Assembly (NCBI GenBank): GCA_900556845.1
Contig: USQO01000047.1
Coordinates: 1 to 16,178 of the forward strand
From: an uncultured Bacteroides sp.
Lineage (GTDB): Bacteria; Bacteroidota; Bacteroidia; Bacteroidales; Bacteroidaceae
Direction of reading: 5' to 3'
Length of the DNA stretch: 16,178 nt
Shown: positions 1 through 7,213 of the stretch, piece by piece
How the letters are laid out: every line of letters starts with the position of its first letter
How positions within the stretch are numbered: the stretch's first letter is position 1
Translations under genes and position numbers: made by a program
Notes under the pieces: model-generated
What the model was told of the DNA's origin: nothing
What the model saw: only the letters and a program-made list of their open reading frames with translations
Databases searched by the model: none

Positions 1-1
1 G

Positions 2-1456
2 GACTATTCGGATGTGCCTGTTTACTACGAGCCGTTCAGCTATGCCAAAGAAAATGACGAGGTGGATTTATACCGCACATCCTATCGGCTGAACAGTGAG
101 TGTAAGCAGGCAATCCATGAAGCGATTGCGGACAATTATGACGGAATGTACCTTGGCGATGGTGCAGTCGATCTGGTGGTGCGGCAGTACGGCATGGAGC
201 GTGTGGGTTATATTCTGGCGAATACTCTGCACCACAAAAGCTATGATGGCCGCTTTTCTCACAGCAACAAGGAATGGGCAGAGCAGGTCAGCACCCCGGA
301 GCATAACGCAGAGCGTATGACGTTCCGCACGGATTGGGTGGTTGACAGTCATCCGGCTGTTTTGGATGGCTTTGTAACAATGTTCCGAAAAAAACTGGAA
401 GCACAGAAAACACGGGAGCAGCCTTTCGTAAAGCAGTTCTATGTGGTCGAAAATTTGCAGGCCGTGCCTTTGAAAATTGAGCGGTTCGGAAATCTGGACG
501 ATGCAATGTCGCAGTATCAGACCCTTCCGAACCATTACATGAAAGCCTTGGGGGTGGAGAAGAATCCTGATCCGCTGCCGGGTTCACTGGATATTTTACA
601 GTGCAAAAACGGCATTGACACCATCGTAGAGGACTATAAAACGGTTCCGGGCTGGAATAACCCGTATATCCAGAAGCACGTTGTCCAGCCGTTGCAGGGG
701 GCGTTAGCCGTGCAGGATGTGGAACTGGCCTACGAATTGCCGGATGCCTATTTCCATATCCAGACCTGTGAGGACGGTTTCGACTATACCTTATATAATA
801 AGGACTTCACGGAGCGGGATGGCGGCATCCTTGAAACGGATGGAGATAAGCCTGTGCAGGAGGCTATGATGGAGCTGTTGGCAGAGTTTGGCTGTGATGC
901 AGCACAGGGCAAGGTCATGGACGCGGCAGAACTGCGGGAACAGGCCGATATGGTGGCAGAGCAGCAGGCAGAAGTTTTGAAAGAAAAGCTCGCCGCAGAA
1001 AGACCTGCGCCGGAAGAAACGCTCAGCTTTTATGTCGCGGAGTGTTTGGAGTTTACATTTGCGGGAGAGTTCCACGACCATCTGACAATGGAAGAAGCAC
1101 TTGAAATCTACGACAAGATTCCGTCCGAACGGATGAACGCTGACAAGTGCATTGGATTCTGCATCGAGGAAGATGGCGGCTTTGTTGGAATGTATGAGTT
1201 GGTCGTGAACGATAAAGTGCAACGCGAGAACATCAACTCCATCAACTACTTCAGGGATGATAAGCTGGTGCAGCAGGCTATCTCTGATATGGAAAAGCTG
1301 ATGGCGACACGGCAGCAGAGTAAGGAGCAGGAACGCGGCAATACGAAAAAGTCTGTTCTGGATGCCCTCCGCAGTCTGAAAGCAAAAAAGCAGGAGCAGC
1401 CTGCACAGGAACAGGATAAGCCGAAGAAAGCGAAAAAGAAAGGGATGGAGTTATGA
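2..1456 (+). CDS. DUF3849 / LPD-like accessory protein of a conjugative element (5'-partial)
   Basis: The frame is open to the left edge of the window (codons read from base 2). The GTG at base 14 is therefore only an internal candidate start and the true N-terminus probably lies upstream. Counting from that GTG, residues 1 to about 130 look like DUF3849 (YAKENDEVDLYRTSYRLN, then a GxxRVGYILANTLH-like stretch). Residues about 140-235 and 340-430 resemble each other loosely (FYVVENLQ... and FYVAECLE...) and look like LPD-type polyvalent-protein domains or a DUF4316-like tail. The C-terminus is a lysine-rich low-complexity tail after SVLDALRSLKAKK. Such proteins are typical accessory genes in gut Firmicutes ICEs; their biochemical role is unknown to me. 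The TGA overlaps the next ATG (ATGA), implying translational coupling. Domain names are from recognition only. Confidence 0.7.
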   Translation, partial: DYSDVPVYYEPFSYAKENDEVDLYRTSYRLNSECKQAIHEAIADNYDGMYLGDGAVDLVVRQYGMERVGYILANTLHHKSYDGRFSHSNKEWAEQVSTPEHNAERMTFRTDWVVDSHPAVLDGFVTMFRKKLEAQKTREQPFVKQFYVVENLQAVPLKIERFGNLDDAMSQYQTLPNHYMKALGVEKNPDPLPGSLDILQCKNGIDTIVEDYKTVPGWNNPYIQKHVVQPLQGALAVQDVELAYELPDAYFHIQTCEDGFDYTLYNKDFTERDGGILETDGDKPVQEAMMELLAEFGCDAAQGKVMDAAELREQADMVAEQQAEVLKEKLAAERPAPEETLSFYVAECLEFTFAGEFHDHLTMEEALEIYDKIPSERMNADKCIGFCIEEDGGFVGMYELVVNDKVQRENINSINYFRDDKLVQQAISDMEKLMATRQQSKEQERGNTKKSVLDALRSLKAKKQEQPAQEQDKPKKAKKKGMEL

Positions 1457-1686
1457 GCAATGTACACTTTGATGAACTGGAATTGATGCTGATGGCGATG
1501 TTTGAGCAGCCGACACTCAAAGATACGATTCAGGTGTTGACGGAAGTTCAGCCGCTTGTAGCAGAGGATGCAGAGATGGCTGCACTGGTTCAGCAGACCA
1601 TCCCGAAGATGCAGCAGTTGAACGAGCAGCAGTTCAAGGGGCTGGAACTGGAATGGCATAGGCCGGAGGATGATGCAGGAAAATGA
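1453..1686 (+). CDS. TTRAP-like (transposon-transfer assisting) small protein
   Basis: A 77-aa acidic, leucine- and methionine-rich, largely helical protein: FDELELMLMAMFE, an LVAEDAEMAALVQQTI segment, then LNEQQFKGLEL. Length and pattern (short N-terminal helix with hydrophobic repeat, central acidic turn, C-terminal DEEF/EQQF-like end) match the small transposon-transfer assisting family found beside YodL and DUF3849 genes in Tn1549-like elements. It has ATGA overlaps on both sides (with the upstream DUF3849 gene and the downstream YodL gene), so the three are one translationally coupled operon. No signal peptide, cysteine or enzymatic motif is visible. The molecular role is not established, and the family call is by similarity of pattern, not by a profile search. 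Confidence 0.6.
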   Translation: MSNVHFDELELMLMAMFEQPTLKDTIQVLTEVQPLVAEDAEMAALVQQTIPKMQQLNEQQFKGLELEWHRPEDDAGK

Positions 1687-2489
1687 GTTCAGATGTGTTT
1701 GCAATCTATCAGATCGATAATTCTGAGAAAAACCGTGAGTATCGCTGCCGCAGCTATGAATACCAGATTCAGCATGGCTTTATGATAACCGCAGACAATT
1801 ATGGCACGGGCTACTCTGGTACGGCTTCACGGGGAATGGGCGCGGAAGCGATTCGTAAAAAGATGGAAAGCATTAACCCGGACAAATTCAAAATTAGAAA
1901 ATTTGGGGTCAGTGATGTCATCGGATTGACTGCGGCAGGCAAAACCTCTTTTTTCTATGTTGATAAGGATAGGCTGGTGAGATTCAACGGCTTTTTCCCA
2001 AAGCCCCAGAGCGGCACATACCTGATTCTTGATGAGGGCGGCTATCAGGTGGCAGGGCAAAAAGGAACATGGCTGGTATCGGATGAAGTAGAGGTCGATG
2101 GTCAGCGGTTTGTTCAGATGAGAAGTGAACAAACGAAGAATCCACCGCCGAGCATTATTCTTCACGAGAGTGGAGCCTTTGTGACGCAGACAGCTTTAGG
2201 TTTCGATGGAGAAGCTATCAGAAAGATGCGCGCTTTCATGCAAGGCCCAAAACCTGAACTGCTGCACCATCAGAAGTTCTTTGAAAACGACACAGCGGAA
2301 CGTGCCAAAGAATCCGGCACAGAGCAAAATTACAACATGATAGATGGCTGCGTCAATAATGTGCCGAAAAAGCCCCGGCGCATTGGCGGCAGGTGGTCGG
2401 TGCTTGATCGGCTGCATATTAAGCAGGCTGAGCGGCGACAAAAAGACAATACGCCGCAGCAGGAACAGGAAAGAAGCCGAAAAAGTTAA
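1683..2489 (+). CDS. YodL-domain-like accessory protein
   Basis: A 268-aa protein. The N-terminal part (about residues 3-105) has the order expected of a YodL domain in ICE proteins: VFAIYQIDNSEKNREYRCRS, a middle helix with RKKMESINPDKF, then VSDVIGL...TSFFYVDKDRLVRF. The rest (about 110-200) is a beta-rich stretch with no motif I recognise. The C-terminus (from about 220) holds a MIDGCVNNVPKKPRR segment and a strongly basic, glutamine-rich tail (QAERRQKDNTPQQEQERSRKS) that could bind nucleic acid. The start is fixed by the ATGA overlap with the upstream gene. It closes the coupled accessory operon; a hairpin and a new gene follow within 50 bp. Function is unknown; a role in conjugation is inferred only from context. 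Confidence 0.6.
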   Translation: MSSDVFAIYQIDNSEKNREYRCRSYEYQIQHGFMITADNYGTGYSGTASRGMGAEAIRKKMESINPDKFKIRKFGVSDVIGLTAAGKTSFFYVDKDRLVRFNGFFPKPQSGTYLILDEGGYQVAGQKGTWLVSDEVEVDGQRFVQMRSEQTKNPPPSIILHESGAFVTQTALGFDGEAIRKMRAFMQGPKPELLHHQKFFENDTAERAKESGTEQNYNMIDGCVNNVPKKPRRIGGRWSVLDRLHIKQAERRQKDNTPQQEQERSRKS

Positions 2490-2507
2490 AATACCGTAAT
2501 ATCGTTG

Positions 2508-2540
2508 AGATGGCTTCCCCAAAAAGGAGGCCATCTTTTA
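2508..2540 (+). promoter_or_regulatory. RBS-containing hairpin, possible terminator or translation switch
   Basis: AGATGGCTTCC (2508-2518) pairs with GGAGGCCATCT (2526-2536) in an 11-bp stem with one G-T wobble and a 7-nt loop, followed by a short T-run (2536-2539). It lies 18 bp after the YodL-like stop and could end that operon. The same 3' arm holds the AAGGAGG ribosome binding site (2524-2530) of the small gene starting at 2540, so folding would hide that site. Both readings fit the sequence. Confidence 0.6.
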
Positions 2541-2716
2541 TGCACGAGTTGAGCCAGAGAAGCTATCCATCTGATGGAATCCTCAGCGTATACGATTTGA
2601 TTCTGATACCAAAGTGGGTAATGGAGGAAATTGAGGATTCTACATACAGAAGCACCTATGTTGAGCAGCTTCAAGCACAAGGGTATCCTATTCGTTGGAT
2701 TGATGAAACAAAGTAA
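2540..2716 (+). CDS. Small conserved-type hypothetical protein, 58 aa
   Basis: The frame could begin at an ATG at 2510, but that lies inside the hairpin 5' arm with no ribosome binding site. The ATG at 2540 has AAGGAGG 9 nt upstream and is the better start, giving a 58-aa protein. It begins MHELSQRSYPSDGILSVYDL, then has LILIPKWVMEEIEDSTYRSTYVEQLQAQGYPIRWID. The composition is mixed helix and strand with four tryptophan/tyrosine-rich spots; no cysteines, no membrane segment. I do not recognise the family. It stands alone between the accessory operon and the bidirectional terminator that separates it from the convergent relaxase gene. Its codon use resembles its neighbours, so it is likely a real gene of the element. 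Confidence 0.6.
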   Translation: MHELSQRSYPSDGILSVYDLILIPKWVMEEIEDSTYRSTYVEQLQAQGYPIRWIDETK

Positions 2717-2736
2717 GAGTAATATGGTAGAAAAGG

Positions 2737-2784
2737 GTCAGCCCTAGTCTTTCGCAGGAAAGACCAGGGCTGGCTTTTTGTTTT
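2737..2784. terminator. Bidirectional rho-independent terminator between convergent genes
   Basis: Bases 2737-2753 pair with 2758-2774: a 17-bp stem with one A-C mismatch and one G-T wobble, closed by a GCAG tetraloop. It is followed by TTTTTGTTTT on the plus strand and preceded by AAAA (2731-2734), which gives a U-run on the minus strand. It sits between the end of the plus-strand 58-aa gene (2716) and the relaxase stop (2783-2785, minus strand), so it can terminate both. Confidence 0.85.
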
Positions 2785-4387
2785 ATAGAGAGTGTTCGTT
2801 CTTTCGGGATTGCTGCTGTTTGCGCTGTACTTCTCGTTCTGTTCCTAGAATGTTATCTACATTGGCGCATATAGTCTGGAGTTCCCTGTGGTAATCTTTG
2901 AAATAGTGGTAGGTGTCATACTGGGCATCTTTCTGAATGGTAAGCTGCTCCTTTTCAGCCCGGAGGTCTTTCATGGTCGGGAACCTTCCATCTGGGGAGT
3001 GCTGCTTTAGGATGCGGAGGGCTTCTTCATATTTGGCAATATCCTCTGCATGAGCCTGACGGAAAGATTTCTTATGGCTAGATTTCAAGAAATCACCATA
3101 GACTGATTTTGTAGAAAGATACTGGCCTAAATAACGAATCTGCTCATTGACTTTTTTTAATTTTGCTTCGGTGAATTTGGCATCACTTCGGGCTTTCGCC
3201 ATTTTGGATTGGATGGTGTTGGTGGTATCAGAAAGTTTTTCATAAGAATCGTATCCATGCTCCTGCACATAAGCGACTGTCCGTGCCATCTGCTGCAAAT
3301 TGGAAATCTTGACTTTCTGCGCATAGGCGCGGCTCTGCTGTGCTTTTACGCAGGTCTGCAAGTCAACTACAAGGCGCAGATCGGACTTAATGAACAGAAT
3401 GGCCATAGGATCATCTGCTGCCCAATGAGGATTGTTCCGTTCTGCGCTCCGTGCATTTTCTGCAAAAATGCGGAGAAGCCTATCACGGTCATAATTAGAA
3501 CCGAGAGCGCGGGCAGAAATAAATTTCTGTCGGTCAGCAGGAAGATAGCTGAATCGTCCACGATGGCCTTTTACCAAAATTCCGTATTCCGCTTTTAATA
3601 ACCGCTGAAATTCCTCAAAAGACGTAGCACGTTCCGCAATGTCAGAAATGGCATTGCGGATTTTTTCTTTGTTTGTTTCAAAGGTAGTGTGCATGGGAGT
3701 GATGCCATCGCCCAGAAGTTCCATATTTGCAATATCCAGATTCAGCTGGCCGCGCCGCTGCGCATGGTACTCCTGCTGTGTGATTTTATCCGCAGCAGGG
3801 GAGAGCAGATCGACCTGATGCAGCCCTTCGCGCTGGCAAATATCCATCAAAGATTTTTGCAGGTGCTTCAAATAGTCTTTGGTAAGGTGGTGCTTGTATC
3901 CAGCCTTGCAGTCGATTGGCCGTTCGGTGTAGGTCTGAGGCTCTATATCGGATTTGCGCAGGCTGTTGATTATGATGTGGGTATGGATGTTGCCTGTGCC
4001 GTTATTGCCATCTGTATGGGTGCAGACCAAAGCCTGATGCCCCGGAAAATTAGCCTTTGCGTATTCCAGCCCGATGGCCTGTGCACGTTCTCCTGTTAAA
4101 TCGTGGTCGGCGTTATCTCTGGGGTCATGGCTGATAATGTAGTGGTGGCTTTTGATTTCATCGTAAGTGTTGTTCTTATGGTACTGCTGGTTTAACAGTT
4201 CACATTCAAGGTCGAAAGTTTCGGGATTGCAGTTCAAACCGTCAAGATAAAATTCTTCCCGAAGCAGCATATTCCCGCTTTCATCCAGAACGGGAACCAG
4301 ATGAAACTCATCATGCTGGTATTTCAGATAGTCGATGGCACTCCCATAATTGGCATTTTTACTTGCGATGTGTTTTAGAATTGCCAC
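2783..4387 (-). CDS. MOBP-type relaxase / mobilization nuclease
   Basis: This relaxase nicks oriT and pilots the transferred strand. The start is GTG at 4387: GGAGG lies 8 nt upstream (4396-4400) and the protein then begins AILKHIASKNANYGSAIDYL, the usual start of this group. The longer frame to 4441 has no such signal. The resulting 534-aa protein shows the relaxase (PF03432-type) core: an N-terminal tyrosine region (NANYGSAIDY, residues 11-20), HHYIISHDPRD (81-91), THTD (123-126) and the metal-binding HTHIIINS motif (135-142; His135 and His137). The C-terminal half is long, charged and helical, with likely coiled coil (about 360-500). The first 29 bases overlap the mobC 3' end, implying coupled translation. 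The gene runs opposite to the flanking genes and ends in the bidirectional terminator. Conjugation coupling and mating-pore genes are not in the window. Confidence 0.88.
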   Translation of the reverse strand: MAILKHIASKNANYGSAIDYLKYQHDEFHLVPVLDESGNMLLREEFYLDGLNCNPETFDLECELLNQQYHKNNTYDEIKSHHYIISHDPRDNADHDLTGERAQAIGLEYAKANFPGHQALVCTHTDGNNGTGNIHTHIIINSLRKSDIEPQTYTERPIDCKAGYKHHLTKDYLKHLQKSLMDICQREGLHQVDLLSPAADKITQQEYHAQRRGQLNLDIANMELLGDGITPMHTTFETNKEKIRNAISDIAERATSFEEFQRLLKAEYGILVKGHRGRFSYLPADRQKFISARALGSNYDRDRLLRIFAENARSAERNNPHWAADDPMAILFIKSDLRLVVDLQTCVKAQQSRAYAQKVKISNLQQMARTVAYVQEHGYDSYEKLSDTTNTIQSKMAKARSDAKFTEAKLKKVNEQIRYLGQYLSTKSVYGDFLKSSHKKSFRQAHAEDIAKYEEALRILKQHSPDGRFPTMKDLRAEKEQLTIQKDAQYDTYHYFKDYHRELQTICANVDNILGTEREVQRKQQQSRKNEHSL

Positions 4388-4751
4388 GATACACACCTCC
4401 AAGCTGAACGATTTCCTGCCGCAGTTCACGGATTTCCGCAATGCACCTTTTTAGTTCTTCTAACATTCCGCGTGATGCCAGACCACCGCTGTGGAAATAG
4501 CGGGCAATCTGGTTGAGATTGTTCCCGATGCCTGCGGCCTGCACCGTCAAATTCTGAATCTCGCCCAGATCGGCAACGATATTATAGTTAACTTCCAGCT
4601 TTTCGCGGAGAGCCTGTTTGCGTACAAAAGTACCAATCGGGTATCCGGCATCTTTAGCGTATCCGGCCACTAGCTCATATTCCAATTCTGTGAAACGGAT
4701 GTAAACCCGCTTTCCCCTATGAAGTGATTTCTCTTTCTTTGGTCGAGCCAT
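4359..4751 (-). CDS. mobC: MobC-like relaxosome accessory protein
   Basis: A 130-aa basic protein that in this family binds oriT and helps the relaxase open the nic region. The start is ATG at 4751, chosen because AGGAGG lies 8 nt upstream (4760-4765) and MARPKKEKS is a typical start; the frame stays open to 5042 but that extension crosses the repeat-rich region and has no ribosome binding site. Residues about 12-50 look like a ribbon-helix-helix segment (RVYIRFTELEYELVAGYAK). Residues 74-84 carry the family signature GIGNNLNQIAR, followed by a C-terminal helix with RELRQEIVQL. It overlaps the relaxase start by 29 bases, the usual arrangement. A TATAAA at about 4770-4775 (minus strand) could be its -10 box, but no good -35 was found. 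Confidence 0.85.
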   Translation of the reverse strand: MARPKKEKSLHRGKRVYIRFTELEYELVAGYAKDAGYPIGTFVRKQALREKLEVNYNIVADLGEIQNLTVQAAGIGNNLNQIARYFHSGGLASRGMLEELKRCIAEIRELRQEIVQLGGVYRGNSKTHRK

Positions 4752-4789
4752 AGCATAATCCTCCTGCATTTTATAGGTGCAGAACAACT

Positions 4790-5006
4790 CCCGATAAGCC
4801 GTAGGCGTTCGGCTGCGAACACATTTATGTGGAGCCGGATAGCCAAAATCTAAGATTTTGTGCGTACCGTGGGAATGGGGAACGGAATCCCCATCAAGAT
4901 TGCCAGCCGGGAAAAACCACGAAAGTGAGTTTTGAGCGGCTATGGGCGAATCTTGCGCTAAGAGAGAAAAAGCCCCACGACCTGGAAAATCGAGAATTGT
5001 CCTTAT
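4790..5006. other. Candidate origin of transfer (oriT) region
   Basis: The region has no supported gene and lies directly upstream of mobC. It holds a series of inverted repeats: GTTCG/CGAAC (4807-4820), CAAAATCT/AGATTTTG (4844-4860) and ATGGGGA/TCCCCAT (4875-4894, 6-nt loop). Two hexamers resemble the IncP-type nic consensus (YATCYTG): ATCTTG followed by C on the plus strand (4950-4956), and CAATCTTG on the minus strand (4904-4897), next to the third repeat. Position beside the relaxosome genes and this structure make it the best oriT candidate in the window; the exact nic base is not determined. Short frames crossing it look non-coding. Confidence 0.45.
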
Positions 5007-5109
5007 ACCTATAACATTCTGGAAGCACCTTTTGGCAACCACTTGAAAAAATATTTTTGTGAAATTTCAAAATTTGGTTGCCAAACACCCCTTTTAGAAT
5101 GCTATAGGT
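5007..5109. repeat. Imperfect 34-bp inverted repeat around an AT-rich centre
   Basis: Left arm 5007-5040 and right arm 5076-5109 match at 26 of 34 positions when one is reversed and complemented. The inner 10 bp (TTTGGCAACC / GGTTGCCAAA) and outer 7 bp (ACCTATA / TATAGGT) are perfect. The 35-bp centre is AT-rich and contains AAAAATATTTTT and GAAATTTC. A related TATAGGTG also lies at 4772-4779. It separates the oriT candidate from the DUF6870 gene. It could be a protein-binding or recombination site, or control the gene that starts 16 bp later. Confidence 0.6.
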
Positions 5110-5124
5110 GAAGGGAGGTATTTG

Positions 5125-5394
5125 ATGTACCAGAAAATGACGCATACACTTGAGGATTTGAAGAAATTGGCAGCAATGGAACTTCGTGATGTGAACCGTG
5201 AAGAACTGGTGGACATCAACGATGTGGAAATCAAGAAAGACCTGTCGCAGCGAGAACGGATGGTTGATTTTGTTTCACAGATCAAGAACCCCTACTGCTA
5301 TCTTGACCGGGGAATGGTCGTAAAGATTAGTTTTGCCGGAGAGAACCGATTAGAGGACACGCTGAAAAAATGCGCAAGGACACATCGGAAATAA
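5125..5394 (+). CDS. DUF6870-like small protein
   Basis: An 89-aa protein. The ATG at 5125 has GGGAGG 6 nt upstream (5113-5118) and is preferred over the adjacent in-frame TTG at 5122. The central segment is the recognisable part: LVDINDVEIKKDLSQRERM (about residues 31-49), then FVSQIKNPYCYLDRGMVVK and ISFAGE...LED near the C-terminus. This pattern (DIRDV...ERxxDFIxQIKNPYC...VVKVSF) is typical of DUF6870 proteins, which accompany relaxase or recombinase genes in Clostridia mobile elements. Two features could suggest small-molecule or nucleic-acid binding, but nothing catalytic is visible. The last residues (KKCARTHRK) differ from the usual LEDRL...-type end, so the tail may be divergent. Its start region lies just after the 103-bp palindrome. 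Confidence 0.6.
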   Translation: MYQKMTHTLEDLKKLAAMELRDVNREELVDINDVEIKKDLSQRERMVDFVSQIKNPYCYLDRGMVVKISFAGENRLEDTLKKCARTHRK

Positions 5395-5420
5395 AAAAAG
5401 AAGAAAGTAGAAGAAAATTT

Positions 5421-5442
5421 ACGCTTTAGCACATTAAAGCGT
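5421..5442. promoter_or_regulatory. Operator-like dyad overlapping the -35 of the recombinase promoter
   Basis: ACGCTTTA (5421-5428) and TAAAGCGT (5435-5442) form a perfect 8-bp inverted repeat with a 6-bp spacer. The right arm shares one base with the -35 box (5442). No T-run follows, so it is a poor terminator; a repressor or activator site for the recombinase operon is the better guess. Confidence 0.45.
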
Positions 5443-5470
5443 TGACATGAACCGTGAAATATGAGATAAT
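5442..5470 (+). promoter_or_regulatory. Sigma-A promoter of the recombinase operon
   Basis: TTGACA (5442-5447), a 17-bp spacer, and GATAAT (5465-5470): a perfect -35 and a 5/6 -10 at ideal distance. It is the strongest promoter match on the plus strand in the window and lies 93 bp before the first recombinase ATG, leaving a leader of about 85 nt. Confidence 0.8.
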
Positions 5471-5563
5471 GGCTTTGGGTCAAAACAGAATATGCTGATA
5501 AAGCCGATAATTTCTTGGTTTATTGTCTGAACGACAAATAGATTAGGAGGTTATCGGCTTTTT
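5471..5563 (+). promoter_or_regulatory. Structured leader (attenuator-like) of the recombinase operon
   Basis: AAAGCCGATAA (5500-5510) and TTATCGGCTTT (5551-5561) are perfect 11-bp inverted repeats, followed by TTATGTTTTTT, so the stem resembles a terminator whose U-tract contains the start codon. GGCTTT (5471-5476) can instead pair with AAAGCC (5500-5505), giving mutually exclusive folds. TTGTC/GACAA (5524-5528, 5533-5537 region) forms a small inner stem. The AGGAGG site (5545-5550) is 13 nt from the ATG, longer than usual, and lies in the loop of the large stem. Confidence 0.5.
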
Positions 5564-7213
5564 ATGTTTTTTCAGGGAAATGAAAAATACAACTGTGCCA
5601 CATATCTTCGATTGTCGCGTTCGGATGGCGACCAGCAGGAGAGCAACAGCATTAAAAATCAAAGAGCGTTGCTGAACGATTACATGGGTAAGCACCCGGA
5701 ATTGCACAAGTTCGACGAGTATGTGGACGATGGTTACAGCGGCACAAATTTTGAACGCCCGGATTTTAAGCGGATGATGCAGGACATTGAGAAAAGGAAC
5801 GTCAACTGCATCATCGTCAAGGATTTATCTCGCTTCGGCAGAAACTACATTGAAACGGGCCGTTATCTGGAAAGAATCTTTCCGTTCATGGGTGTGCGCT
5901 TTATCGCCATCAACGATCATTATGACAGTGCAGAGGAAAACGATGATAAGGGCCGTATTCTGATTCCGTTCAACAATCTTATCAATGACACCTACTGCCG
6001 GGATATTTCACTGCGCGTTCGCAGTCACTTGGATGTGAAACGAAAAGAAGGTCAGTTCATTGGCAGTTTCGCAGGGTATGGGTATCGCAAAGACCCCAAA
6101 GACAAAAATCATCTGATTATAGATGAATACGCTGCGGGCATTGTGCAGGAAATATTCAAACAGAAATTGAACGGAATGAGTTCACAGCGCATTGCCAGTC
6201 ACTTGAACGAACTGGGTGTCCTGCCGCCGAACGAGTATAAGAGAGCCAATGGATTCAACTATACCTGCGGTTTTCAGGCTGGGCTGAATCAGAAGTGGAC
6301 AGTGGTTTCCGTCAATCGTATTTTGAAAAATGAATCCTATACGGGAACATTGATTCAGGGTAAACGCAGGAAAATCAATTACAAAGTAAAAAAGAGCCAT
6401 GATGTTGGAAGTGAAAACTGGATTCGGGTGGAAGATGCGCATGATGCCATTATCAGCAAAGGCGAGTTCCAGCAAGTACAACAGTTGTTGGAACTGGACA
6501 CTCGTACCGCACCATCGCAGACAACAGTTTATCCATTATCAGGTTTTCTGCGCTGTGCAGACTGCGGGCAAAATATGATTCGCCGCACGGTGACGAAAAA
6601 CGGAAAGAAGTATCAATACTATCACTGCTCTACCTATAAGAATGGCGGCGGCTGCACACCGCACATGATAAACAGTGAGAAGCTGACGGAAAGTGTTCTG
6701 ACTGCGATTCGGCATCAAGTGACACTTCTTGTAGAAGCGGAAAAGGTACTCTCCAATGCAGAGTTGGCAAGCGGCGAACAGATTGGCATAAAGATTCTGG
6801 ACAGCCAGATCACTGCACTGGAAGCTGAATTAGAACGGTACAGTAATTTGAAAATCCGTCTGTATCAGGACTTATGCGATGATGTCGTCAGCCGGGAAGA
6901 GTACGGAGAAATGAATACTCGCTTTGCGCAGAAGATAAAAGAGGCGCAGGATAAGATTCAGGAAATCCGCGAAAAGAAGCAGGAAGCGTTAAAGCACGAT
7001 ACGCTGCTTCCCACTTGGCTGGAAGAATTTAAGCAGTACGAACATATCAAAACGCTCGAACGCAGGGTCGTGGTGGAACTGATTGACCACATAGATGTTC
7101 ATAGCAAAACAGAGATTGAAATTCATTTCTGCTTCGAGGATGAACTGCACAGTATCACAGAAAAATTTATGGAATATCAAGCACATCATGGAAATGAGGT
7201 GGCAGAGGAATGA
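5564..7213 (+). CDS. Large serine recombinase, copy 1
   Basis: Site-specific DNA recombinase expected to excise and integrate the element. It has 549 aa, normal for the large serine family. The N-terminal resolvase domain (about 10-155) has the YLRLS catalytic motif (nucleophile Ser18), DDGYSGTNFERPDF (55-68, with Arg65) and KDLSRFGR (86-93). The recombinase domain follows (about 165-300), then a zinc ribbon with Cys331, Cys334, Cys355 and Cys364, and a coiled coil (about 405-490, LEAELERYSNLKIRLYQDL). All active-site residues I can place are present. The start is ATG at 5564, the only sensible one before YLRLS, though the AGGAGG lies 13 nt away inside the leader hairpin. It is the first gene of a four-recombinase operon and its TGA overlaps the next ATG. 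Confidence 0.93.
   Translation: MFFQGNEKYNCATYLRLSRSDGDQQESNSIKNQRALLNDYMGKHPELHKFDEYVDDGYSGTNFERPDFKRMMQDIEKRNVNCIIVKDLSRFGRNYIETGRYLERIFPFMGVRFIAINDHYDSAEENDDKGRILIPFNNLINDTYCRDISLRVRSHLDVKRKEGQFIGSFAGYGYRKDPKDKNHLIIDEYAAGIVQEIFKQKLNGMSSQRIASHLNELGVLPPNEYKRANGFNYTCGFQAGLNQKWTVVSVNRILKNESYTGTLIQGKRRKINYKVKKSHDVGSENWIRVEDAHDAIISKGEFQQVQQLLELDTRTAPSQTTVYPLSGFLRCADCGQNMIRRTVTKNGKKYQYYHCSTYKNGGGCTPHMINSEKLTESVLTAIRHQVTLLVEAEKVLSNAELASGEQIGIKILDSQITALEAELERYSNLKIRLYQDLCDDVVSREEYGEMNTRFAQKIKEAQDKIQEIREKKQEALKHDTLLPTWLEEFKQYEHIKTLERRVVVELIDHIDVHSKTEIEIHFCFEDELHSITEKFMEYQAHHGNEVAEE

Noticed and set aside
3209..4099. Open frames on the plus strand opposite the relaxase
   Set aside because: They are antisense to a well-supported gene, with no ribosome binding site or family-like residues.
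4388..4441. Longer relaxase start at ATG 4441
   Set aside because: The GTG at 4387 has GGAGG 8 nt upstream and begins at the usual MAILKHIAS-like N-terminus; the extra 18 residues do not look like relaxase.
4752..5042. N-terminal extension of MobC to 5042
   Set aside because: It crosses the repeat-rich candidate oriT region and has no ribosome binding site; MobC proteins of this type start with MARPKK-like residues.
4829..5145. Short frames on both strands in the mobC upstream region
   Set aside because: They pass through palindromes, lack ribosome binding sites and show no protein-like composition.
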